The notes below the pieces were generated by a model that had not been told where the DNA came from, made no database searches, and worked only from the letters and a program-made list of their open reading frames with translations. Of a stretch of 64,000 nt of DNA, positions 7,552 to 14,305 are shown one piece after another (positions within the stretch are counted from its first letter, which is position 1; every line of letters starts with the position of its first letter). This DNA comes from Eggerthellaceae bacterium (lineage in GTDB: Bacteria > Actinomycetota > Coriobacteriia > Coriobacteriales > Eggerthellaceae). The translations under genes were made by a program, and so were the position numbers. Where the stretch lies: positions 41,751 through 105,750 of the forward strand of contig SUUI01000004.1 of the NCBI GenBank assembly GCA_015062605.1, written 5' to 3'.

Positions 7552-10070
7552 TGAAACTCTCATTCTCCACCCGCGGTTGGGCGGGTATGACCTGGGACGA
7601 ATGGGTCCAGGCAGCTACAAGCATGCATTTCAACGGCATCGAGGTTTACAACCCCGTAAAAACACCTGAGCTCATGGCGAAGGACGGTCCGCTGCACAAG
7701 TACGCCGTGGCAGCGACCGTGCGCAAGCTGCGCGCAGAAAATCTTGAGATCCCGTGTTTTGACACTTATATCGACCTCGCAGGAAAAGCCGAAGGAATCG
7801 ATGGCGAAGATCCTTTAGGCCAGCTCGAGATGCTCATCGCCCTCGCGCATGACGCGCACGTGCCATATGTGAGTGCATACGCGACTGAGGAGAACGAACA
7901 GGTTGACGCCGTGCTTTCCGCGCTCATCCCGAAAGCTACGAAAGCAGGCGTCACCGTGCTTATCAAAACGAGCTACGCATTCGCAGATACTGCACGCTTG
8001 CGCGAACTTTTGAATCGATTCGCCTGCGATGAACTGGGAGCGCTCTGGGATGTGCATCATCCCGTACGCGACGTCAACGAGATGCCTTCGAAAACCATCG
8101 AGAATCTCGGCAGCTATGTGAAGCACGTGCACCTGCGCGACAGCATCGTCGACAAGAAGACCGGGGAGCTGTCCTACCAGGTCATCGGCGAGGGAACGCT
8201 GCCCATTGACGACGTGATGCGGGCACTGCGCTCCATCGACTACGATGGCTACATCTCGCAGGAATGGAAGCCGCAGTGGATGGATGACCTCGATGATCCC
8301 GAGATCATCTTCCCCTACTTCGTGAACTACATGGCACGCTACGATGCTGGTCGCGACAAAAAGCGAATGACGATACCGAATCACGATGGCAGCGGTCAGT
8401 ACGTATGGGAGAAGTTCGAGCTCATCAACCATACCTTCCCCGAAGTGCTCGACATCATGGCCGAGACCTTCCCGGATCAGTATTGCTTCAAATACACGAC
8501 GCTCGATTACACGCGTACATATTCGCAGTTCCGCGACGACGTGAACAACTTCGCCCGCGCCCTCGTGAGCTTGGGTGTGAAGCCCGGCAGCAAGGTCGCC
8601 ATCTGGGCAGGCAACATCCCCGCATGGTTCCTCACGTTCTGGGCAACCGTGAAGATCGGTGCCGTCTTGGTCACGGTGAACTCCGCATATAAAATCCACG
8701 AGGCCGAATACCTGTTCCGCCAATCCGATACGCATACGCTTGTCATGGAGCACAGCAGCCTCGATTCCAACTACCAGGAGATCATCAACGAGCTGTGTCC
8801 CGAAATCGCACAGACAAAGGCCGGCGAGCCCCTGCATTGCAAGAAGCTCCCCTTCCTGCGCAACGTCATCACGGTCGGTTTCCGCCAACCAGGCAGCCTC
8901 ACATTCGAGGAAGCTATGGCACGTGCCGACCTCGTGCCCGCCGCCGAAGTGGAGCGTCTCGCCGCACAGGTACGTCCGGATGATGTATGCAACATGCAGT
9001 ACACCTCCGGAACCACGGGCTTCCCGAAGGGCGTCATGCTCACGCACTACAACGTCGTGAACGATGGCAAGTGCATCGGTGATCGCATGGGCCTTTCCAC
9101 GGCAGACCGTATGATGATCCAGGTGCCGATGTTCCACTGCTTCGGCATGGTGCTCTCCATGACATCGTCCATGACGCATGGCGCCACCATGTGCCCAATG
9201 CCCTACTTCAACGCGAAGGCGAGCCTTGCGTGCATCAACCAAGAGCGCATCACGTGCTTCAATGGCGTACCGACGATGTTCATCGCCATGTTTAACCACG
9301 AGAACTACCGTAAGACGGACTTCTCGTACATCCGCACGGGCATCATGGCTGGTGCAGGCTGCCCGCCCGAACTCATGCGCCGCGCTGCGAGACCTGATGA
9401 GATGAACATGACCGGTATCATCAGCGTGTACGGACAGACCGAAAGCTCGCCTGGTTCCACGATGAGCGCATGGACCGACACTGAGTATGTCCGCATCGAA
9501 ACCGTTGGTTACGCGTTCCCGCATGTCGAGTGCAAGATCATCGACCCTGACACGGGCGAAGAGGTCCCACACGGCGAGAACGGCGAATTCTGCAGCCGCG
9601 GCTACAACACGATGAAGGGTTATTACAAGATGCCCATCGCCACGCGCAAGGCGATCGACTCCGATGGTTGGCTGCATTCGGGCGACCTCGCCCGCAACGA
9701 TGGCCAGGGTAATTACATCATCACCGGCCGTCTGAAAGACATGATCATCCGCGGCGGCGAGAACCTGTATCCAAAGGAGATTGAAGAGTTCTTCCTCGAG
9801 CATCCGAAGGTCAGCGACTGCCAGGTCATCGCGGTTCCGGACGAGAAGTATGGTGAAGAAGCCATGGCGTGCATCATCCTGATGGACGGCGAAGAGACCA
9901 CCGAGGAAGAGATGCGCGAATACGCCATTTCGCACATCGCTCGCCATAAGGTGCCACGCTACATCGAGTTCGTCGACAGTTTCCCGATGAATGCAGCTGG
10001 AAAGATCCAGAAACACCTCATGCGCGCCTGGGCAGCCGAACATCTGGGATTGGCCAAGAAGGAAGATTAG
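7551..10070 (+). CDS. Fusion of xylose-isomerase-like TIM barrel and AMP-forming acyl-CoA synthetase
   Basis: 839 residues. Residues 1-265 are an AP-endonuclease-2/sugar isomerase-type barrel with conserved D167 (LWDVHHP), H194 (KHVHLRD) and E238 (SQEWKP); the first metal Glu, expected in a LExH-like strand, appears as K139 in LIKTSYAFAD. Residues about 285-839 form a complete ANL-family acyl-CoA ligase: YTSGTTGFPKG (484-494), YGQTESSPG, WLHSGDLA, GRLKDMIIRGGENLYPKE, and the catalytic Lys in AAGKIQK. The ligase half resembles medium-chain fatty acyl-CoA synthetases. The barrel could bind or isomerise a sugar or polyol-like acid handed to the ligase. Coupled to the LeuA-like gene by TAATG. Substrate unknown. 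Confidence 0.85.
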   Translation: MKLSFSTRGWAGMTWDEWVQAATSMHFNGIEVYNPVKTPELMAKDGPLHKYAVAATVRKLRAENLEIPCFDTYIDLAGKAEGIDGEDPLGQLEMLIALAHDAHVPYVSAYATEENEQVDAVLSALIPKATKAGVTVLIKTSYAFADTARLRELLNRFACDELGALWDVHHPVRDVNEMPSKTIENLGSYVKHVHLRDSIVDKKTGELSYQVIGEGTLPIDDVMRALRSIDYDGYISQEWKPQWMDDLDDPEIIFPYFVNYMARYDAGRDKKRMTIPNHDGSGQYVWEKFELINHTFPEVLDIMAETFPDQYCFKYTTLDYTRTYSQFRDDVNNFARALVSLGVKPGSKVAIWAGNIPAWFLTFWATVKIGAVLVTVNSAYKIHEAEYLFRQSDTHTLVMEHSSLDSNYQEIINELCPEIAQTKAGEPLHCKKLPFLRNVITVGFRQPGSLTFEEAMARADLVPAAEVERLAAQVRPDDVCNMQYTSGTTGFPKGVMLTHYNVVNDGKCIGDRMGLSTADRMMIQVPMFHCFGMVLSMTSSMTHGATMCPMPYFNAKASLACINQERITCFNGVPTMFIAMFNHENYRKTDFSYIRTGIMAGAGCPPELMRRAARPDEMNMTGIISVYGQTESSPGSTMSAWTDTEYVRIETVGYAFPHVECKIIDPDTGEEVPHGENGEFCSRGYNTMKGYYKMPIATRKAIDSDGWLHSGDLARNDGQGNYIITGRLKDMIIRGGENLYPKEIEEFFLEHPKVSDCQVIAVPDEKYGEEAMACIILMDGEETTEEEMREYAISHIARHKVPRYIEFVDSFPMNAAGKIQKHLMRAWAAEHLGLAKKED

Positions 10071-10130
10071 CGCTCAAGCAGTATGTCGGCTGAAAGACAC
10101 GGGTCCTCTCGTCGACTAGCCAGCCGAGCA

Positions 10131-10171
10131 AGACGGCTCCTTTGTGCGATTACGCGCAACAGGAGCCGTCT
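10131..10171 (+). terminator. Probable terminator after the ligase fusion
   Basis: Inverted repeat AGACGGCTCCT (10131-10141) and AGGAGCCGTCT (10161-10171), 11 bp perfect, 60 bases after the fusion gene. No strong T run follows (TGCACATTCTAT), so termination may be weak or factor-aided. Confidence 0.5.
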
Positions 10172-10255
10172 GCACATTCTATACGGGCAATCGCGTGGGT
10201 CATGGAGAATGCACTTCGCGAAAGCAAACGCGATATGGCAACTTCAAAATCACGA

Positions 10256-10864
10256 TTATTTGGTTGAGTTGGCAGCGGTGTAATCCCTGAGGCCCGTAAG
10301 ACCACTCGTGATCAAAACGCTCAAGAGCTCGGCAAGCTCGCTCATGTCGTATTCCGAATTGTCGGAAAGCCAACGATGGTACACGCTGATGAGGCCAGAA
10401 TAGACGAAGGTGACAAGATAGCGCATCTTCTCTTCCGGAACGTCCCCATAGACTTCATGAACGCTTTCGGAAGAAACGCGCACCAAAACGGGTTCGAAGT
10501 GACGGATGAACTTTTCGGTATCGACATTCGCGAGTGCAGACCCGTTGAGGCGAGCCATTTCAGCGATCTTCGCACTCAGCACCTGAAACAGCTGCATGAC
10601 ATCGATCTCGCCATTCTCATTGCGCATGCCCTCTCGTATCGCACCTGCAGCGCCTCTCGCCTCCTCTTCGAGGATTTCGTCAAGGAGCGATTCGATGGAA
10701 TCGTAATGATGATAGAAGGTCTTTCTGTTGATGTCAGCCCGATCGGCGATATCCGAAACGGTGACCTTCTCGAGGCCCTTCTCACGTGCAAGCTCGAAAA
10801 ACGCCTGCCTTATCGCCTTGATGGTGCGCCTTGTACGTCTATCGTCTGTATGCTCCTCATTCAT
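10256..10864 (-). CDS. TetR/AcrR family transcriptional regulator
   Basis: 202 residues from ATG 10864. The N-terminal helix-turn-helix is clear: RTIKAIRQAFFELAREKG, VTVSDIADRADINRKTFYHHY, the last being the recognition helix with the typical TFYxHY. The C-terminal half (about 75-202) is helical and carries the ligand-binding and dimer region. It lies divergent to the radical SAM gene at 11008, with 143 bases between, and faces away from the ligase fusion. It most likely represses the divergent gene and itself. The ligand is not evident. Confidence 0.85.
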   Translation of the reverse strand: MNEEHTDDRRTRRTIKAIRQAFFELAREKGLEKVTVSDIADRADINRKTFYHHYDSIESLLDEILEEEARGAAGAIREGMRNENGEIDVMQLFQVLSAKIAEMARLNGSALANVDTEKFIRHFEPVLVRVSSESVHEVYGDVPEEKMRYLVTFVYSGLISVYHRWLSDNSEYDMSELAELLSVLITSGLTGLRDYTAANSTK

Positions 10865-10887
10865 TCTTGACCATTTCCCATCTGCAT

Positions 10888-10928
10888 GGGGCAATTGCCA
10901 CACTCGGTATTTGGTTGGCCATTGCCCC
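10888..10928. promoter_or_regulatory. Candidate TetR operator between divergent genes
   Basis: Imperfect inverted repeat: GGGGCAATTGCC at 10888-10899 and GGCCATTGCCCC at 10917-10928, 11 of 12 positions complementary, 17 bases apart. It sits just upstream of the TetR gene and about 80 bases upstream of the radical SAM start, where an autoregulatory operator is expected. A hairpin in RNA is an alternative reading. Confidence 0.5.
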
Positions 10929-11007
10929 CTGACCTGCGAAAGCGTTATTTATTACACAGAGTTACTTTTACCACATTGTTACAGATTTTGGAAGCGGTGA
11001 TGCACTT

Positions 11008-12438
11008 ATGAAGGCAGCGGATCAAATCAAGCGAGCCGCCATGTACAAAGTGGTGGATGGTCTTACAAGCGACCCGGAGAAGAACATCCCAAAGGTGATG
11101 GAGCTTCTCGACAAAGTTGCCCCTGCCGAGCTTTTTCCCGAGCAGCGCAAAGCATTCCGGGAATCCATCAAAAGCAAGGACAATTGGTATCAGCTCATCA
11201 TGCGGCTTATGGATATGCCATTCGAATTCAGGAAGCATTTCGTACGCACTCTCGCCGTCGACGCGAACCTGCTGGCGTGGCCAGTGCAGGAGGAGATGCG
11301 CAACACGCACCATTGTAACATCCCCTGGGCCATCCTGCTCGACCCGACCAGCGCCTGCAACCTCCATTGCAAGGGCTGCTGGGCGGCTGACTACGGGCAC
11401 AGCCTCAACCTGAGCTACGATGATATCGATTCGATTATCAAGCAGGGCAAAGAACTCGGCACGCACATTTACATCTATACGGGTGGAGAGCCACTGGTGC
11501 GTAAGAAGGACATCATCAAGCTCTGCGAAGCACATCCCGATTGCGTGTTCCTGTGCTTCACCAACGCGACCCTCATCGACGAGGAATTCTGCCAGGAAAT
11601 GCTGCGCGTGAAGAACTTCGTCCCCGCAATCAGCGCCGAGGGAGACGAGGCGTCCACAGACTCCCGACGCGGCGAAGGCACGTACCAAAGCATCATAAAG
11701 GCAATGACCTTGCTCAAATCGCACGGATTGCCCTTCGGCATCTCGGCATGCTACACCAGTCAAAATGCCGAAAGCATCGCATGCGAGGAATACTACGACT
11801 GGATGATCGAGCAAGGTGCGCTCTTTTGCTGGATATTCACGTACATGCCCGTCGGATCCGATGCACTCCCAGAGCTCATGCCGACGGTCGAGCAACGCAT
11901 CAGGCTCTACGATATCGTTCGCGAAATGCGCTACAAGAAACCGCTGTTCGTCCTCGACTTCCAAAACGATGGCGAATATGTTGGCGGCTGCATAGCCGGC
12001 GGACGGCGCTACCTTCACATCAATGCGCGAGGCGATGTCGAGCCTTGCGTGTTCATCCACTATGCGAACGCGAACATCCACGATGTTTCGTTGCTCGAGG
12101 CTCTCAAGTCGCCTATTTTCATGGAGTACTACAAGGGTCAACCATTCAACGACAACCTCCTAAGGCCATGCCCGATGCTCGAGAACCCAGACTGCCTGCC
12201 TGCCCTTGTAGAGCGCTCGGGTGCAACGTGCACGAACCTCACAGCGCGCGAAAGCGCCGAGGAGCTCTGCGGAAAATGCCGCAGATTTGCCGAGGAATGG
12301 GCACCGGTTTCGCTCGAGATGTGGAAGGATGAAAACGATCCGCGCTACCAAAAGCGCCTCACCCCACTAAACAGCATGTCGGCCTCCGACCTTGTGAAGT
12401 TCGAGGAAATCGGGCGTACGATGGAATGCCTGATATAG
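11008..12438 (+). CDS. Radical SAM protein with Cys-rich C-terminal (SPASM-like) region
   Basis: 476 residues. The radical SAM cluster motif is CNLHCKGC (C117, C121, C124), followed by YTGGEPL, the SAM-binding GGE motif. The first 100 residues are helical and not part of the core fold. The C-terminal third has several Cys: GGCIAGG, DVEPCVF, RPCPMLENPDC, TCTN and CGKC, consistent with one or two extra Fe-S clusters as in SPASM/twitch proteins. Such proteins modify peptides or small molecules. No precursor peptide gene was found beside it. Divergent from a TetR gene that probably controls it. Substrate unknown. The start at 11008 is the ATG that keeps the whole helical N-terminal region; the ribosome binding site (GAAGCGG) is modest. 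Confidence 0.85.
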   Translation: MKAADQIKRAAMYKVVDGLTSDPEKNIPKVMELLDKVAPAELFPEQRKAFRESIKSKDNWYQLIMRLMDMPFEFRKHFVRTLAVDANLLAWPVQEEMRNTHHCNIPWAILLDPTSACNLHCKGCWAADYGHSLNLSYDDIDSIIKQGKELGTHIYIYTGGEPLVRKKDIIKLCEAHPDCVFLCFTNATLIDEEFCQEMLRVKNFVPAISAEGDEASTDSRRGEGTYQSIIKAMTLLKSHGLPFGISACYTSQNAESIACEEYYDWMIEQGALFCWIFTYMPVGSDALPELMPTVEQRIRLYDIVREMRYKKPLFVLDFQNDGEYVGGCIAGGRRYLHINARGDVEPCVFIHYANANIHDVSLLEALKSPIFMEYYKGQPFNDNLLRPCPMLENPDCLPALVERSGATCTNLTARESAEELCGKCRRFAEEWAPVSLEMWKDENDPRYQKRLTPLNSMSASDLVKFEEIGRTMECLI

Positions 12439-12515
12439 CGTCTCTGTGACTCTCGGATGCGAATCGTTGCGGTATCGTGAACGCTGAGCACCACTCGATT
12501 ACGTCACCCCTCGTA

Positions 12516-12551
12516 ATGCCCCGCGCAGATTGCTGTGCGGGGCATGTTTTT
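12516..12551 (+). terminator. Terminator after the radical SAM gene
   Basis: Stem ATGCCCCGCGCAG with CTGTGCGGGGCAT (one mismatch), short loop, then GTTTTTCC. Strong intrinsic terminator about 80 bases downstream of the stop codon. Confidence 0.85.
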
Positions 12552-12633
12552 CCTTAACGCAAGGGAAAGCGCACGGGCTTAGTGTCGTATACTGGATTCG
12601 TTAACAATCACCCATGAAATGAAGGAGGTCTTT

Positions 12634-13149
12634 ATGGACAAGAAGATCGCAAAGCTCATCAACGAGCAAATCAATGCAGAGCTCTACAGCGCATATCTGT
12701 ACCTCGCCTTCGCTGACTATTATGCCGAAGAGGGTTTAGGCGGTTATGCGAACTATTTCGAGATTCAGGCTGCTGAGGAACGCGACCATGCGCTCATCTT
12801 CCGCAAGTATCTGCACGAGAATGGCGAGAACGTCAAGCTGACCGAGATTGCAGCGCCCGATGTGTCGTTCGACAACTTCCTTGAGCCTCTCGAGAAGGCA
12901 CTCGAGCATGAGAAGTTCGTAACCGCGCTCATCAACAAGATCTACGATGCAGCGTTCAAGGAGAAGGACTTCCGCACGATGAACTTCCTGAACTGGTTCG
13001 TTGATGAGCAAATGGAGGAAGAGGACAACGCCGAGAGCATGATTTCGAATATGAAGCTCTTCGGCAGCGACCCGAAGGGTCTGTACGACCTGAACGCCGA
13101 GTGCGCCGCACGCGTCTATTCGGTTCCTTCACCTCTTGCGGCCGAGTAA
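12634..13149 (+). CDS. ftnA: Bacterial non-haem ferritin
   Basis: 171 residues from ATG 12634, right after GAAGGAGGTCTTT; the ATG five codons upstream overlaps that site and is unlikely. The four-helix ferritin pattern is clear: INEQINAELYSAYLYLAFADYY, FEIQAAEERDHALIFRKYL (ferroxidase Glu-Glu-x-x-His), and WFVDEQMEEEDNAESMI in the third/fourth helices. No haem-binding Met of bacterioferritin is obvious. It stores iron and removes Fe(II) and peroxide. Probably monocistronic: terminators flank it. A TATACT at 12588-12593 may be its -10 box, with no convincing -35. Confidence 0.93.
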   Translation: MDKKIAKLINEQINAELYSAYLYLAFADYYAEEGLGGYANYFEIQAAEERDHALIFRKYLHENGENVKLTEIAAPDVSFDNFLEPLEKALEHEKFVTALINKIYDAAFKEKDFRTMNFLNWFVDEQMEEEDNAESMISNMKLFGSDPKGLYDLNAECAARVYSVPSPLAAE

Positions 13150-13169
13150 GGATTCCGCTCAAGTACGAA

Positions 13170-13197
13170 ACGAGCCAGTTCGAAAGAGCTGGCTCGT
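13170..13197 (+). terminator. Terminator after ferritin
   Basis: Stem ACGAGCCAG with CTGGCTCGT, 10-base loop, 20 bases after the ferritin stop; only CCCTTATTA follows, a weak T tract. Confidence 0.7.
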
Positions 13198-13249
13198 CCC
13201 TTATTAGATGTAAGATCCTCACGATCGAGCAATAAGAATAGGAGTCGCT

Positions 13250-13771
13250 ATGGAAACATTGGAATGCATCAAAACGCGTCGCTCATATCGTAAGTACAAG
13301 GCCGACCCCATCCCCGAAGATTTGCTGGAGAAGATAATCGAAGCGGGTATGTGGGCCCCGACTGGCATGAATAAACAGGCTCCCATCATCATCGTCATTA
13401 CCGACAAGGAACAGCGCGATCGCCTCATGCGCCTGAATGCCGAGATCATGGGAAAACCAGAAGCCGATGGCTTCTATGGCGCGCCGTGCGTCTTGGTCGT
13501 GCTGGTTGACAAGAACGTTCCCACCTACCCGAACGACGGTGAGCTCGTCATCGAGAACATGCTCTTGGCCGCCCATGACCTGGGTCTTGCCGGTTGCTAC
13601 ATCTGGCGTGCGAAGCCTGAGTTCGAGATGGACGAAGGCAAAGCGATGCTTGCCGACTGGGGCATCCCCGAAGGCGACTGGGAAGGCGTTGGACACGTCA
13701 TCGTCGGCTATCCGGACTGCGATGAGCCAAAGGCACCCGCCCGCAAGGAAGGCTGGGTGTATCGCGTTTAG
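13250..13771 (+). CDS. Nitroreductase family protein (FMN)
   Basis: 173 residues. Typical nitroreductase start: ECIKTRRSYRKYKADPIPEDLLEKIIEAGMWAPTG, with the Arg-Arg-Ser of the FMN phosphate site, then a central ENMLLAAHDLGLAGCYIW and a C-terminal VGHVIVGYP with FMN-contacting Gly. These enzymes use NAD(P)H and FMN to reduce nitro groups, quinones or flavins. The short form (about 170 residues) is common in anaerobes. Ribosome binding site AATAGGAG before ATG 13250. It has its own terminator downstream and is probably single. Substrate not predictable. Confidence 0.9.
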   Translation: METLECIKTRRSYRKYKADPIPEDLLEKIIEAGMWAPTGMNKQAPIIIVITDKEQRDRLMRLNAEIMGKPEADGFYGAPCVLVVLVDKNVPTYPNDGELVIENMLLAAHDLGLAGCYIWRAKPEFEMDEGKAMLADWGIPEGDWEGVGHVIVGYPDCDEPKAPARKEGWVYRV

Positions 13772-13798
13772 CGTGCGAACGCATATCAGCCAATGCAA

Positions 13799-13825
13799 GA
13801 AGGGACTGCTAGATGCAGTCCCTTC
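13799..13825. terminator. Terminator after nitroreductase
   Basis: Perfect 11-bp stem GAAGGGACTGC, loop TAGAT, followed by CTTTACTC. Lies between convergent transcription units. Confidence 0.8.
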
Positions 13826-13894
13826 CTTTACTCGATTGACGTGATTCGAATTGCACGGAAATCGCCCGCGCCACCACTTCGCTTGTACGACACA

Positions 13895-14293
13895 CTATTT
13901 CTTCTCGGCGTAAAGCACGTCCTCCTTCGAGTTCTCCCATGCAGGTAACGTGAAGAATCTGAAGCCCCTATCACGCAGTTCGGCTTCCTTTTTCTCGGCA
14001 GCATCTCCGATAGAAAGAGCGCGATTCGGGCACGAATTCACGCAATATGGCTCGAGTCCCTCTTTGATGCGCGCAGGGCATTTGATGCATTTCGTCGACC
14101 AAATGGGCATCCAGCTCATGTGCAGGTTCGGCCACGTGCCGCCTGGACGGTCGATTCCCTCGCCAGAACCGAGCGTACGCACCGTCAGCCAGAAGTCGGA
14201 GTCGGGCAGGTTGTTGCCCACCTTGCAGGCGAGCGAGCAGGTCCAGCAGCCAGTGCAACGCTGCAGGTCAACTAAGATGGTCTTCTCGTTCAT
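13895..14293 (-). CDS. 4Fe-4S ferredoxin-like electron-transfer subunit of molybdopterin enzyme
   Basis: 132 residues. Two Cys groups of the DmsB/NrfC family are visible: CTGCWTCSLACK near the N-terminus and CIKCPARIKEGLEPYCVNSCP in the middle. This is shorter than DmsB (about 200 residues with 16 Cys), so it probably holds only two 4Fe-4S clusters. It carries electrons to the catalytic subunit encoded 12 bases upstream at 14306-16699. No signal peptide, so the complex is cytoplasmic or relies on the partner, which also has none. Last gene of the two-gene operon. Confidence 0.88.
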   Translation of the reverse strand: MNEKTILVDLQRCTGCWTCSLACKVGNNLPDSDFWLTVRTLGSGEGIDRPGGTWPNLHMSWMPIWSTKCIKCPARIKEGLEPYCVNSCPNRALSIGDAAEKKEAELRDRGFRFFTLPAWENSKEDVLYAEKK

Positions 14294-14305
14294 GGCAACT
14301 CCTCC

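Noticed and set aside
7815..10043. Leftward open frame of 742 codons opposite the ligase fusion
   Set aside because: Its product is rich in His, Asp, Ala and Val with no motif, and the plus strand encodes a full conserved acyl-CoA ligase. It is an antisense by-product of GC-biased third positions.
10888..10928. Reading the inverted repeat as a transcription terminator
   Set aside because: It lies in the leader between divergent starts and no T run follows on either strand.
10945..12141. Leftward open frame of 398 codons opposite the radical SAM gene
   Set aside because: No motif or ribosome binding site; the plus strand has the CxxxCxxC radical SAM motif and SAM-binding GGE.
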